DNA of 64,000 nt from positions 1-64,000 of the forward strand of contig NZ_LKEU01000009.1 of the NCBI RefSeq assembly GCF_001766835.1. Reading direction: 5' to 3'. This document shows, piece after piece, positions 25,926-34,601 of this stretch. Position 1 is the stretch's first letter. The number at the start of each line of letters is the position of its first letter. Made by a program: the position numbers and the translations under genes. This DNA is from Acetobacterium wieringae. GTDB taxonomy: Bacteria; Bacillota; Clostridia; Eubacteriales; Eubacteriaceae. Below the pieces are notes generated by a model, which saw only the letters and a program-made list of their open reading frames with translations, was not told where the DNA came from and made no database searches.

Positions 25926-26828
25926 ATGGAATTAAGTTTATATGAACGGATGCGCAATAAACTGATCAAAACAGCTGACAATTTTAAGGAGAAAATTGAA
26001 AATGTCATGTATATGGGCAGTTTTGACGATGATTTCTTCGACGAACTGGAGGAAACGCTGATTCTTTCGGATTTAGGGGCGCAAACTTCGGTGAAAATCA
26101 CTGAAGCGCTCCGAGCGAAGATTAAAGAAACCCGATCCAAAAGCAAGGAAGAAGTCGTGGGTTTTCTAAAAGAAATCCTGGTGGAGATGGTTCAGGTAGA
26201 AACCGAAAAACCCCAACTTCCTACTATTATGCTGATTGTCGGGGTCAATGGGGTTGGTAAAACCACCACTATTGCCAAGCTTTCCGAGCGTTATAAAAAA
26301 GAAGGAAAAAAAGTTGTTATTGCGGCTGCTGATACCTTTCGAGCTGCGGCGGTGGAACAACTCGACGAATGGGCTAAACGGGTTGGTGTTGATATTATCA
26401 AAAGTACAACCGGCGCTGATCCCAGCTCGGTAATTTTTGATGCCATTGGGGCAGCTAAGGCCCGGAAGGCCGATATTCTGATTTGCGACACCGCCGGACG
26501 ACTCCATAACAAGGTCAACCTGATGAAAGAACTTGAAAAGATCAGCCGGGTGATTAACCGGGAAGGTGAAGGCTTTTCGATCCACAATTTAATGGTGCTG
26601 GACGCCACAACCGGTCAAAATGCCATTAATCAAGCCCAGGTCTTTCATGAATGTGTGGAAATCAAGGGTATCGTTTTGACCAAGCTGGATGGTACGGCTA
26701 AAGGTGGTATTGCCATTTCGATTATTGATGAAATGCAGATCCCTATCGAATATGTTGGCATCGGTGAAAAATCGGAGGACCTTATAGATTTTGATCCAAA
26801 GAAATTTGTTGATCTGTTGTTTGAATAA
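25926..26828 (+). CDS. ftsY: Signal recognition particle receptor FtsY
   Basis: The SRP GTPase docks ribosome-nascent-chain complexes at the membrane. The N domain (1 to ~90) is followed by GVNGVGKTT (~105), DTFRAAAVEQL, DTAGR, TKLDGTAKGG and the closing GVGEK-like YVGIGEKSEDLIDFDP. The acidic A domain found in E. coli is absent, as is usual in Firmicutes (300 aa). It has AAGGAGG 5 nt before the ATG. It completes rnc-smc-ftsY; its partner Ffh is encoded 0.55 kb downstream. Confidence 0.96.
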   Translation: MELSLYERMRNKLIKTADNFKEKIENVMYMGSFDDDFFDELEETLILSDLGAQTSVKITEALRAKIKETRSKSKEEVVGFLKEILVEMVQVETEKPQLPTIMLIVGVNGVGKTTTIAKLSERYKKEGKKVVIAAADTFRAAAVEQLDEWAKRVGVDIIKSTTGADPSSVIFDAIGAAKARKADILICDTAGRLHNKVNLMKELEKISRVINREGEGFSIHNLMVLDATTGQNAINQAQVFHECVEIKGIVLTKLDGTAKGGIAISIIDEMQIPIEYVGIGEKSEDLIDFDPKKFVDLLFE

Positions 26829-26939
26829 GGCTTTGTGTGATTGTGAAATCGGACACCACAGGTTGTAACAAGCTTAAACTTTTAAGAGAAAAAATCTTGA
26901 AATTATTGAAGAAATGTCCTGAAAATCGGGAATAAAAGC

Positions 26940-26968
26940 TTGACTTTTTCTCTGCCAGGACTTACAAT
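26940..26968 (+). promoter_or_regulatory. Promoter of the ylxM-ffh-ribosomal operon
   Basis: TTGACT (26940-26945), a 17-bp spacer and TACAAT (26963-26968) lie about 50 bp upstream of ylxM. Confidence 0.75.
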
Positions 26969-27016
26969 AGGTAAGTCGTCAAGTAAATATCCTTTACGAC
27001 GATGCTGAAGGTGCTT

Positions 27017-27373
27017 ATGGAAAAAAAAGTAGGGGAACAGTATTTATTTGATTTTTATGGTGAGCTGCTGACTGCTAAGCAGAAGCAGATTTTAGAGTAT
27101 TACTACGATGACGACTATAGCCTGGCGGAAATTGCCGAGGTAATGGCAGTTACCCGACAGGGTATTTTTGATGTGATTAAACGCTCGAAAGCCATGATGG
27201 AAGCCTATGAAGAAAAACTGGGACTCATCGCCAAGTTTTTAAAATCTCAAGTTCTTTTGGAAGAAATTGAGAAAGAACTATTGGATTGTGTTGATCGGGA
27301 AAAAGACGAACAGCTTAAATCCGAATTGATGCTGGTGGTTGAAAAACTGAAAAATGTCAGTGAAGAAAACTAG
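27017..27373 (+). CDS. ylxM: YlxM family HTH protein (UPF0122)
   Basis: The 118-residue protein carries a sigma-factor region-4-like helix-turn-helix: LLTAKQKQILEYYYDDDYS then LAEIAEVMAVTRQGIFDVIKR. YlxM members sit immediately upstream of ffh and are thought to help the SRP pathway. The start is ATG 27017, with GAAGGTG ~7 nt upstream; an in-frame ATG at 27002 would add five residues and cannot be excluded. The ffh start is 9 bp after its stop. Confidence 0.92.
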   Translation: MEKKVGEQYLFDFYGELLTAKQKQILEYYYDDDYSLAEIAEVMAVTRQGIFDVIKRSKAMMEAYEEKLGLIAKFLKSQVLLEEIEKELLDCVDREKDEQLKSELMLVVEKLKNVSEEN

Positions 27374-27382
27374 AGGTGACAG

Positions 27383-28720
27383 ATGATCTTTGAAGGATTA
27401 AATGAAAAATTTCAAAATATATTTTCCCAACTAAAGCGCAAAGGAAAACTCAACGAAAAAGACATCCAGGAAGTTAATCGGGAAATTAAAATGGCCCTAT
27501 TAGAAGCTGATGTCAATTTCAAAGTCGTTAAACAATTTACCAAAAATATCGGTGAACGGGCAATCGGCCAAGAGGTACTAAGTAGCCTGACGCCCGGGCA
27601 ACAGTTTATTAAAATTGTCAAAGACGAAATGACAGCCCTTTTAGGTGGCGAAATTGAGCGGATGGACTTTGTTCAGGGCCGCCAGAACGTGTATATGATG
27701 GTCGGTCTTCAGGGGGCTGGTAAAACAACGACCGCAGCCAAGCTGGCCAACTTGTTGCGCAAAGAAAAAAAATTCAAGCCACTACTGGTCGCCTGTGACG
27801 TCTATCGTCCGGCAGCAATTAAACAGTTGGAAATCCTCGGGGATGAATTAAAGATTGACGTCTATTCCGAACATGATGTAAAAGATCCGGTGGGGATAGC
27901 CAAACGGGGACTGCAAAAATCAATTGAAGGTCATTATGATCTGGTGATCATGGATACCGCCGGTCGCTTGCAAATTGATGAAGCCTTGATGGCTGAATTG
28001 GTCAACATCAAAGAAGCGATTAATCCTACCGAGATTTTATTAACGGTCGATGGGATGACTGGTCAGGAGTCGGTCAATGTTGCCAATGAATTTAATCGTC
28101 TACTGGATATTTCAGGAGTAATCTTAACCAAACTCGACGGCGATACCCGGGGTGGTGCCGCCTTATCGATTACTTATACAATTGGTAAAGCCATCAAATA
28201 TATCGGAACCGGTGAAAAATTGACCGATATTGAACTCTTTTATCCAGATCGGATGGCATCACGAATTTTGGGAATGGGGGATGTATTATCCTTTATTGAT
28301 AAGGCCCAGAGTATGATGGATGAGGAAAAGGCCAAAGAACTTGAAGAAAAGTTCAGAAACCAGGATTTTGATCTTAATGACTTTCTCGATCAGATCAAGC
28401 AGATTGAAAGCATGGGCTCGATCAGTAGCTTGCTGGAAATGATGCCGGGGGCCAATAAAAAAGCATTGAAGAATGTGGATTTATCTGGTGCTGATACCAA
28501 GAAAACCGAGGCTATCATCTTGTCGATGACTAAGGAAGAACGTCATAAACCAGGGATTATCAATGCCAGCCGACGAAGACGAATTGCGTTGGGGAGCGGT
28601 ACCATGGTTGCGGACGTCAACCGGTTGTTAAAGGGATTTGAACAATCCAAAAAGATGATGAAACAAATGTCAAACCCAAACATTGCAAAAAAAGGACGGA
28701 TGAAGCTACCGTTCATGTAG
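27383..28720 (+). CDS. ffh: Signal recognition particle protein Ffh
   Basis: The 445-residue SRP54 homologue has an N domain, a GTPase G domain (GLQGAGKTTTAAKLA ~108, DVYRPAAIKQL, DTAGRL, TKLDGDTRGG) and a methionine-rich M domain (from ~330) that binds 4.5S RNA and signal sequences, including GMGDVLSFIDKAQ, the IKQIESMGSISSLLEMMPG segment and a C-terminal KKMMKQM. It works with FtsY to target membrane proteins. It has GAGGTGACAG before the ATG. Confidence 0.97.
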   Translation: MIFEGLNEKFQNIFSQLKRKGKLNEKDIQEVNREIKMALLEADVNFKVVKQFTKNIGERAIGQEVLSSLTPGQQFIKIVKDEMTALLGGEIERMDFVQGRQNVYMMVGLQGAGKTTTAAKLANLLRKEKKFKPLLVACDVYRPAAIKQLEILGDELKIDVYSEHDVKDPVGIAKRGLQKSIEGHYDLVIMDTAGRLQIDEALMAELVNIKEAINPTEILLTVDGMTGQESVNVANEFNRLLDISGVILTKLDGDTRGGAALSITYTIGKAIKYIGTGEKLTDIELFYPDRMASRILGMGDVLSFIDKAQSMMDEEKAKELEEKFRNQDFDLNDFLDQIKQIESMGSISSLLEMMPGANKKALKNVDLSGADTKKTEAIILSMTKEERHKPGIINASRRRRIALGSGTMVADVNRLLKGFEQSKKMMKQMSNPNIAKKGRMKLPFM

Positions 28721-28791
28721 ACTGAAATATGATTAGTGTTATCAAGGACTTTATGTCATTAGATAAAGAAGTTAAGAAAGGGGGAACGAAC

Positions 28792-29037
28792 ATGGCAGTT
28801 AAAATCAGATTAAAAAGAATGGGTAAAAAGAAAAAACCTTTTTATAGAATCGTTGTTGCCGATGCACGAGCACCACGTGATGGTAAGTTCATCGAAGAAA
28901 TTGGATACTACAACCCTTGTGTTGACCCTGCACTCGTAAAAGTCGATGCAGATAAAGCCAAAACATGGTTGGCCAATGGCGCAAAACCAACAGATACCGT
29001 CAAGTATTTGTTAAAAAGAGAAAACGTAATCGAGTAG
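28792..29037 (+). CDS. rpsP: Ribosomal protein S16
   Basis: This 81-residue basic protein of the 30S subunit has the typical [19 protein letters not shown] start and [22 protein letters not shown] core. The start is ATG 28792 behind AAGGGGG; an upstream in-frame extension to 28729 has no RBS and no family match. The order rpsP-khpA-rimM-trmD-rplS is highly conserved. Confidence 0.98.
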   Translation: MAVKIRLKRMGKKKKPFYRIVVADARAPRDGKFIEEIGYYNPCVDPALVKVDADKAKTWLANGAKPTDTVKYLLKRENVIE

Positions 29038-29053
29038 TACCAGGAGGTAAATG

Positions 29054-29284
29054 ATGAAAGAACTTGTGGAAATTATTGCAAAGGCTCTTGTTGAACACCC
29101 CGATGCGGTATCTGTCCAGGAAGTTGAAGGCGAACAGTCCATTATTTTGGAACTCAAGGTCGCAGACGACGATATGGGCAAGGTCATTGGAAAACAGGGG
29201 CGTATCGCAAAAGCAATTCGTACCGTCATAAAAGCCGCTGCCACGAAAGAAGATAAACGTGTCATGTTGGAGATCATCCAATAA
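29054..29284 (+). CDS. khpA: KH-domain RNA-binding protein KhpA
   Basis: The 76-residue protein is a single KH domain with the GxxG loop in [16 protein letters not shown]. KhpA dimers (with KhpB) bind RNA and affect cell elongation and sRNA function in Gram-positives. AGGAGG fits the second ATG (29054) at 6 nt better than the first (29051) at 3 nt. It lies between rpsP and rimM, its normal position. Confidence 0.92.
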   Translation: MKELVEIIAKALVEHPDAVSVQEVEGEQSIILELKVADDDMGKVIGKQGRIAKAIRTVIKAAATKEDKRVMLEIIQ

Positions 29285-29291
29285 AGGCATT

Positions 29292-29317
29292 GGGCTGTGT
29301 ATACAGCTCTTTTTTTT
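29292..29317 (+). terminator. Weak intrinsic terminator between khpA and rimM
   Basis: A 7-bp stem (GGGCTGT with ACAGCTC) with a GTAT loop is followed by eight T. It lies inside an operon, so it probably attenuates rather than ends transcription. Confidence 0.6.
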
Positions 29318-29350
29318 CGGGTGTTTTTAGGGTTTAAACAGGAGAAAATA

Positions 29351-29866
29351 ATGGAAAATAATAATCGTTTAATCATCATTGGCCGGATTCTTGGCGTACA
29401 TGGAATTAAGGGTGAATTAAAAGTTCAACCGCTGACTGATGATCCGGGTCGTTTTTATGATCTGGATGAGGTCATTTTAATCCATGATAAAGCTGCAACA
29501 GATTATAAGATTACGAATTGCCGTCTTCATAAAAACAATGTATTGCTGTTTCTGGAAAATGTAAAAAACCGTAACGAGGCTGAAGCATTAATTGGCCGGG
29601 AAGTCGGGATTCCCCGGGAACTGGCAGTGGCATTGTCTGAAGATGAATTTTTTATTGAAGACTTGTTGGGATTGCCAGTTTACAATGACGGAGTGTTGCT
29701 TGGAAAAATAACCGATGTGATGCAAGCAGGCGGGGTGGATGTTTATACCATCACTGCCGACAAGAAGGTCTATTGCGTTCCGGCCCGCAAGCTTTATTTT
29801 ACAAAAATCAATGTTACTGAAGGCCGGATCGATGCCAGTATCCCTCAGGAAATATTAGAGCTATGA
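29351..29866 (+). CDS. rimM: 16S rRNA processing/ribosome maturation factor RimM
   Basis: The 171-residue protein binds S19 and aids 30S head assembly. The N-terminal barrel starts IIGRILGVHGIKGELKVQPL; the C-terminal PRC barrel contains EDLLGLPVYN and GGVDVYTI. The start is ATG 29351 behind CAGGAG; an open extension to 29297 crosses the terminator hairpin and is not used. Its TGA overlaps the trmD ATG (ATGA), so they are translationally coupled. Confidence 0.95.
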   Translation: MENNNRLIIIGRILGVHGIKGELKVQPLTDDPGRFYDLDEVILIHDKAATDYKITNCRLHKNNVLLFLENVKNRNEAEALIGREVGIPRELAVALSEDEFFIEDLLGLPVYNDGVLLGKITDVMQAGGVDVYTITADKKVYCVPARKLYFTKINVTEGRIDASIPQEILEL

Positions 29867-30561
29867 GATTTTATTTCTTAACTTTATTTCCGGAAATCTT
29901 TGAAATATATTTTCAAACCGGGATGATTGGCCGAGGTGTCAAAGCGGGTCTGATTGACTATACGGTGATTAATATTCGGGATTTTTCCGGAAATAAACAT
30001 CATAAGGTTGATGATACCCCTTACGGTGGCGGTGCCGGGATGGTGATGGCGGCACCTCCGATTGTCGCCGCCCTGAAAAGCATTGCTGATTTAGGCACAT
30101 ATCCAGTTATTTACTTGACCCCTGGCGGCAAACCATTTGAACAAAAAGATGGGATAAAGCTATCGGAGTATCCGGGCATCATTTTTATCTGTGGTCATTA
30201 CGAAGGAATTGACCAGCGGGTGATAGATGCTTATGTGGATCTGGAATTTTCAGTGGGGGATTATGTCTTGACTGGTGGTGAATTACCGGCCTTAACTCTG
30301 GCTGATGCCATTGCTCGACATATTCCCGGCTTTCTGGGAAATAGCGACAGTTTGGCAGAAGAATCCTTTGAAAGCCATCTGCTGGAATATCCCCAGTATA
30401 CCAAACCCCGGGAATTTGAGGGCCAGGAAGTGCCTGAAGTATTGCTCTCCGGCAACCATGCCGCAATCAACAAATGGCGCTTATTACAGGCAGAAACACG
30501 GACCCGGTTGAAGCGGCCTGACTTATTTGAAAAATATCAAAAAAGCTTGCATAATGAATAG
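29863..30561 (+). CDS. trmD: tRNA (guanine-N1)-methyltransferase TrmD
   Basis: It methylates G37 next to the anticodon to prevent frameshifting. The 232-residue SPOUT enzyme shows DDTPYGGGAGMVM, YLTPGGKPFEQ, ICGHYEGIDQRV and SVGDYVLTGGELPAL, the S-adenosylmethionine knot region. It overlaps rimM by 4 bp. A promoter for rplS is embedded at its 3' end. Confidence 0.97.
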   Translation: MRFYFLTLFPEIFEIYFQTGMIGRGVKAGLIDYTVINIRDFSGNKHHKVDDTPYGGGAGMVMAAPPIVAALKSIADLGTYPVIYLTPGGKPFEQKDGIKLSEYPGIIFICGHYEGIDQRVIDAYVDLEFSVGDYVLTGGELPALTLADAIARHIPGFLGNSDSLAEESFESHLLEYPQYTKPREFEGQEVPEVLLSGNHAAINKWRLLQAETRTRLKRPDLFEKYQKSLHNE

Positions 30562-30575
30562 ACAAAGTGTATAAT
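30547..30575 (+). promoter_or_regulatory. Promoter of rplS within the end of trmD
   Basis: TTGCAT (30547-30552), a 17-bp spacer and TATAAT (30570-30575). The ~73-nt leader before rplS is a place where an L19 autoregulatory leader would be expected, but I could not match the motif. Confidence 0.75.
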
Positions 30576-30654
30576 ATATCAGTATGTTATTAAGTGAGAC
30601 GGTCCTCTGTACCCGATGCATGAACGTCGCAAATCGAATATTAAGGAGAAAATA

Positions 30655-30999
30655 ATGGACATTATCAAAAAGATTCAATTAGAAAACATGAAGGCTGAGC
30701 CACCAAAATTTAGTGTTGGTGACACCGTTAAAGTTCATGTTAAAGTAATCGAAGGTAAAAAAGAACGTATTCAGATTTTTGAAGGCATCGTCCTTAAAAA
30801 GCAAAACGGCGGTGTTGGCGAAACGTTTACGGTACGAAAAATCTCGTCTGGCTTTGGGGTAGAAAGAACCTTCCTGGTGCATTCGCCAAAAATCGAAAAG
30901 GTTGATGTGGTTCGTCGTGGTAAGGTGCGTCGAGCTAAGCTTAACTATCTTCGTGACCGTGTTGGTAAAGCAGCAAAAGTCAAAGAAAAAAGAGCGTAA
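30655..30999 (+). CDS. rplS: Ribosomal protein L19
   Basis: The 114-residue 50S protein at the subunit interface has [34 protein letters not shown], and the C-terminal [22 protein letters not shown]. The start is ATG 30655 behind AAGGAG. It is separately promoted and terminated although it follows trmD. Confidence 0.98.
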   Translation: MDIIKKIQLENMKAEPPKFSVGDTVKVHVKVIEGKKERIQIFEGIVLKKQNGGVGETFTVRKISSGFGVERTFLVHSPKIEKVDVVRRGKVRRAKLNYLRDRVGKAAKVKEKRA

Positions 31000-31002
31000 T
31001 TC

Positions 31003-31025
31003 AGAGGCTATCAAGCCTCTTTTTT
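31003..31025 (+). terminator. Terminator of rplS
   Basis: AGAGGCT-ATCA-AGCCTCT followed by a T-tract, beginning 3 bp after the stop codon. Confidence 0.9.
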
Positions 31026-31075
31026 GGTTAATTCAAGCGTTTTAATAACTAGAAATTTAGCAAGGAAGTGAAAAA

Positions 31076-31603
31076 ATGAAAGAAGATCAGGAATCTAAAG
31101 GTAATTTGGAACTAAAAGAATGGATTCAATCCGCTGTGATTGCCATTGTGCTTGCTTTTATCATAAAGATGTTTTTGTTCGACTTTGTCATGGTTCAGGG
31201 CAGTTCGATGTTTCCCACGCTGGTGGAGGGAGATCGTCTGATTGTCAATAAAATAGGCTATACCATCGGTGAACCGGATTATGGCGATATTGTGATCCTC
31301 AGTTATAGTGATAGCATTGAGTATGTCAAGCGGGTCATTGGCAAGGGCGGCGATACCATTGCAATCAAGGATATGGTAGTTTATCGTAACGGCGAACCGC
31401 TAGAGGAGGATTATATTAACCCTGATCCTTATGAAGACTTTGCTGAGGTTACCGTCCCAATGGGAACCTATTTTGTCATGGGTGATAATCGGGCCAATAG
31501 CTCAGATAGCCGTTATCCCAGCCTGGGTTTTGTCGAAAGGGATGCCATTGATGGGAAAGTTATCTTTAGAATCTGGCCGCTTTCAGAAATTGGTACGGTA
31601 TAA
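31076..31603 (+). CDS. lepB: Signal peptidase I
   Basis: The 175-residue, single-span membrane protease (helix ~17-36) cleaves secretory signal peptides on the outer face. The Ser/Lys dyad is visible: Ser in QGSSMFPTL (~43) and Lys in YVKRVIG (~84), followed by GDNRANSSDSRYPSLGFV. It would process the signal peptides of the DUF1002 and beta-helix proteins in this window. It sits 2 bp before rbgA, as often in Firmicutes. Confidence 0.96.
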   Translation: MKEDQESKGNLELKEWIQSAVIAIVLAFIIKMFLFDFVMVQGSSMFPTLVEGDRLIVNKIGYTIGEPDYGDIVILSYSDSIEYVKRVIGKGGDTIAIKDMVVYRNGEPLEEDYINPDPYEDFAEVTVPMGTYFVMGDNRANSSDSRYPSLGFVERDAIDGKVIFRIWPLSEIGTV

Positions 31604-31605
31604 GG

Positions 31606-32445
31606 ATGTCTGAAGAAAAAATAGAATATATACAATGGTATCCCGGGCACATGGCCAAAGCCAATCGGGAAATTAAAGAAAAACTCAAACTGATCAATGT
31701 GGTAATCGAAGTAGTTGATGCCAGATTACCGCTTTCCAGCAAAAATCCCGAAATTAATCAGTATACCTGGAATAAGCAGCATATCCTGCTATTGAACAAG
31801 TCAGATTTAGCCGATCCGGAAGTCAGTCTGGAATGGATTGAGTGGTTTAAAAAAAATACCGATATTCAAAAAGTGGTGCTGTTTGATGCCTTTGACCGTC
31901 GGATGAAGACTGAGTTGGTCAGAACCATTCAGGATTTGAATGTAAAAGAAAAAGCTCAGGTAAAATGTCTGGTTTGTGGAATCCCCAACGTTGGTAAATC
32001 CACAGTAATCAACAGTCTGATCGGTAAGAAAAAAACTCAGATTGGCAATAAGCCAGGAGTCACCAAGGGGCAGCAATGGCTGAGTACCCCGGATCACCTG
32101 ATGCTTTTGGACACCCCGGGAATCTTATGGCCAAAATTTGAAGATCCCCTGGTCGGTCTCCACTTAGCCTGGTTGGGTTCCATTAAGGATACCATTTATG
32201 AAAAAGAGAACATCGCTGCAGATCTGTTAAAATATCTACTAATCTATTATCCGGGAGATTTGGAAACCCTATACAAAATTGAAGTAGAAGGCAAAAATAT
32301 CCCCGAGGTATTCGATGCCATTGCTAAAAGTCGGGGATTGCTGATTAAAGGTGGCGAATATGATTATGCCCGCACCAGTGTGCTGATTCTCAACGATTTC
32401 AAGAATGGCCGAATTGGCCGGATTACGTTGGAACGACCGGAATAG
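31606..32445 (+). CDS. rbgA: Ribosome biogenesis GTPase RbgA (YlqF)
   Basis: It is a circularly permuted GTPase needed for late 50S assembly. G4 (LLNKSDLAD) comes first, then G1 (GIPNVGKST) and G3 (DTPGILWP), the diagnostic permutation; the N-terminus has the family's YIQWYPGHMAKA. Length 279 is normal. It is co-transcribed with lepB and ends at a terminator at 32481. Confidence 0.96.
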   Translation: MSEEKIEYIQWYPGHMAKANREIKEKLKLINVVIEVVDARLPLSSKNPEINQYTWNKQHILLLNKSDLADPEVSLEWIEWFKKNTDIQKVVLFDAFDRRMKTELVRTIQDLNVKEKAQVKCLVCGIPNVGKSTVINSLIGKKKTQIGNKPGVTKGQQWLSTPDHLMLLDTPGILWPKFEDPLVGLHLAWLGSIKDTIYEKENIAADLLKYLLIYYPGDLETLYKIEVEGKNIPEVFDAIAKSRGLLIKGGEYDYARTSVLILNDFKNGRIGRITLERPE

Positions 32446-32480
32446 CGACGTATTTGTGGCAATGTGTTATGATGATGACA

Positions 32481-32519
32481 AAACAACCAATTATCTTATA
32501 TAAAGTTGGTTGTTTTTTT
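32481..32519 (+). terminator. Terminator of lepB-rbgA
   Basis: A 10-bp stem AAACAACCAA/TTGGTTGTTT (32481-32490 with 32506-32515) ends in a T-run. Confidence 0.88.
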
Positions 32520-32654
32520 ATTTGAGCAAAGAAACTATCCATTGATGGAAGTGCGGTTTATTCGGTTTAAAATGGATTATTGGGTGGTGTCGTCTATATT
32601 TGTTCGCTGACTTGTAGTATAATGGCGATAGTATTGTAGGAAAAAGAGGTAAAC

Positions 32655-33434
32655 ATGAATCTATTTGATAATATGACCGTTACACAGATAAAAGAGTACA
32701 TCGTGACCAGGCAGATGGAAGAATATCCCGATCTGATACCGATGTTGAAAGAAGATCATCGAGTAGCTGTGAAAAAAATTGGACAAAATTTAGAGAATAA
32801 AATTGCAGCCAGAGATCTTGAAGTTCAACGAATTAAAAAAATGAAATCAATTGAATCCGGTTACTATGATCAGGGTATCTTGAATATCGGTGGCATTGAT
32901 GAGGTTGGTCGGGGCCCATTAGCCGGACCGGTGGTGACCTGTGTCATTATTCTGAAACCAGATTCCAGCCGCTTATATGTTAATGACTCGAAGAAAGTCG
33001 CAAAAAAAAGTCGTGAAATCTTATGTGAACAACTCCTTGAAGATGCTGTGGACTATGCCATTGGACAGGTTGATTGTGATGTGATTGATAATCTGAATAT
33101 TCTTAATGCGACCAAAAAGGCCATGACTGATTCGCTGGCGAAGTTGTCTGTTAAACCGGATCTGCTACTGATTGATGCTCTTCATATCGATACAGATATC
33201 CCTCAGAAAGCGATTGTCCATGGTGATGCCACCAGCTATGCCATTGCTGCGGCAAGCATTGTTGCCAAGGTTTACCGGGACAATCTGATGCAGATTTATC
33301 ACGAAGAGTACCCGGAGTATGGTTTCGATCACAATATGGGTTATGGTACTGCTGAACACATCTTAGCCCTAAAAAAATATGGGCCGACGCCCATCCACCG
33401 CAAAAGTTTTATTCAGAATCTTGGTTTAAAATGA
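32655..33434 (+). CDS. rnhB: Ribonuclease HII
   Basis: It removes ribonucleotides from DNA and RNA of RNA-DNA hybrids. The 259-residue protein has an N-terminal Bacillus-type extension (~70 residues), then the catalytic IGGIDEVGRGPLAGPVV (Asp-Glu), VNDSKKVAKK, and LLIDALHI. Its stop overlaps the ATG of yraN, so the two are coupled, the usual order. Confidence 0.96.
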   Translation: MNLFDNMTVTQIKEYIVTRQMEEYPDLIPMLKEDHRVAVKKIGQNLENKIAARDLEVQRIKKMKSIESGYYDQGILNIGGIDEVGRGPLAGPVVTCVIILKPDSSRLYVNDSKKVAKKSREILCEQLLEDAVDYAIGQVDCDVIDNLNILNATKKAMTDSLAKLSVKPDLLLIDALHIDTDIPQKAIVHGDATSYAIAAASIVAKVYRDNLMQIYHEEYPEYGFDHNMGYGTAEHILALKKYGPTPIHRKSFIQNLGLK

Positions 33435-33796
33435 AAACACATAATGTAAAAAAAGGAAAGGCTGGAGAGGATTTAGCCCTAAAATATTTAAAAAATTATG
33501 GTTTTCAGATTTGTGAAACAAATTATAAAAAGCCATCTGGTGAAATCGATCTCATTGCAAAAGATCGTGACACATTGGTGTTTATTGAAGTTAAATATCG
33601 AAAAAACCTGGATTATGGATATCCCCGGGAAGCAGTGAACCGGTCAAAACAAAAACGAATTATTAAAACAGCGCTTTGGTACGTAAAAGAAATGCAGCTC
33701 GATGATGTCAATATCCGCTTTGATGTTATCGAAATCTATTATGAATCAAACGGGGAGCAGGTGATCAATCATTTTGAAAGTGCTTTTTTGTTTTGA
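33431..33796 (+). CDS. yraN: UPF0102/YraN family endonuclease-like protein
   Basis: The 121-residue protein has the Holliday-junction-resolvase-like fold signature: KGKAGEDLALKYLKNYGF, then GEIDLIAKDRDTLVFIEVKYR (the E-D-ExK nuclease triad). The biochemical role of YraN is unsettled; a nuclease function is inferred from motifs. Overlaps rnhB by 4 bp. Confidence 0.93.
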   Translation: MKTHNVKKGKAGEDLALKYLKNYGFQICETNYKKPSGEIDLIAKDRDTLVFIEVKYRKNLDYGYPREAVNRSKQKRIIKTALWYVKEMQLDDVNIRFDVIEIYYESNGEQVINHFESAFLF

Positions 33797-33805
33797 TCAA
33801 GAAAC

Positions 33806-33838
33806 AGGACTGACGTCAAAAATATCGACATCAGTCCT
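33806..33838. terminator. Dyad between convergent yraN and the MazG-like gene
   Basis: AGGACTGA and TCAGTCCT (33806-33813 with 33831-33838) plus inner GTC/GAC pairing; a T-run follows only after a few bases, so efficiency is uncertain. Confidence 0.55.
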
Positions 33839-33857
33839 AGCGTATTTTTTGAAAATA

Positions 33858-34178
33858 CTATTGGCCGTCGTCTACTGAAATAAGAAAAACTTTTTCAGAA
33901 TAGGTACCTTTATTCTCTTTATTCTGAATTTTTAAATAATCGATATGAAGCGGCTCAAAATCAAAGCTTTCCACAATTGCATCCAGCAATTCGTAGATAT
34001 CTGAAAGTTCATCTTCAGAGGGTCTTTTCAAAAAAATCTGAGCTTTTTCAAGAAGCTTTTCCTTTAGTGCTTCTCGAACTTCTGATTCACCTAAGATTTT
34101 GTACTCACAGGTACGTCCACTGTCTCGAATGATTTCCGGAATCTTATTCCGAACAATTTTGTTGTACTCAACTTTCAT
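33858..34178 (-). CDS. MazG/PRA-PH-like nucleotide pyrophosphohydrolase
   Basis: The 106-residue protein starts VEYNKIVRNKIPEII, the hallmark of the phosphoribosyl-ATP-pyrophosphohydrolase-like small proteins often called MazG-like. The acidic helix EDELSDIYELLDAIVESF resembles the metal-binding ExxE...ExxD region. It may hydrolyse non-canonical nucleoside triphosphates; the substrate is unknown. It has GAGGTGATAG before the ATG and is monocistronic. Confidence 0.8.
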   Translation of the reverse strand: MKVEYNKIVRNKIPEIIRDSGRTCEYKILGESEVREALKEKLLEKAQIFLKRPSEDELSDIYELLDAIVESFDFEPLHIDYLKIQNKENKGTYSEKVFLISVDDGQ

Positions 34179-34601
34179 AATCTATCACCTCAAGCATATT
34201 ATACCCAATGGCTCGACTTAAAAACAAGAGGTAAAGTATTTATTTTTGGAAAAAAATCTGAATCATTCCGGTTTGATGTTATGATACAATTGATAGAAAT
34301 AAAGAGTGGAAATAGTATCACAAATTATCTGGATCGCAAACCAGCCTAATGTTGTGCCCTGCATTTTTGCGAGAAATTTGGGTATCTATCTCTTAATTGA
34401 CTTCGTTAGTTAGCAAGATTCAAATTAAGAACAAGATGCTCGTTAGTAATAATTAAAAGCGCTTGTGTTTTTGTATTAAAAATACTATTATAATTAGAAT
34501 AGTTCTATTTAAAAATGCGAAACCACTGATGTTTTCACACCGACTATTATTTCAATTTACGGCGGTAAAGATCTTGTAAAATACCGAGGGGAGGGGGTAT
34601 T
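34179..34601. other. Intergenic region before the exopolysaccharide locus
   Basis: No gene is visible. A TATAAT at 34489-34494 and a weaker TTGACT/TCAAAT pair at 34397-34425 (17-bp spacing) are promoter candidates for the first beta-helix gene. There is a 7-bp inverted repeat CTTAATT/AATTAAG near 34392-34429. I looked for a GEMM aptamer like those upstream of the two paralogues and did not find one. Confidence 0.5.

Noticed and set aside
34310..34400. GEMM aptamer before beta-helix paralogue 1 (CGCAAACCAGCC)
   Set aside because: The resemblance is limited to CAAACC; there is no GAAA-capped P2 or GACGCAAAGC block.
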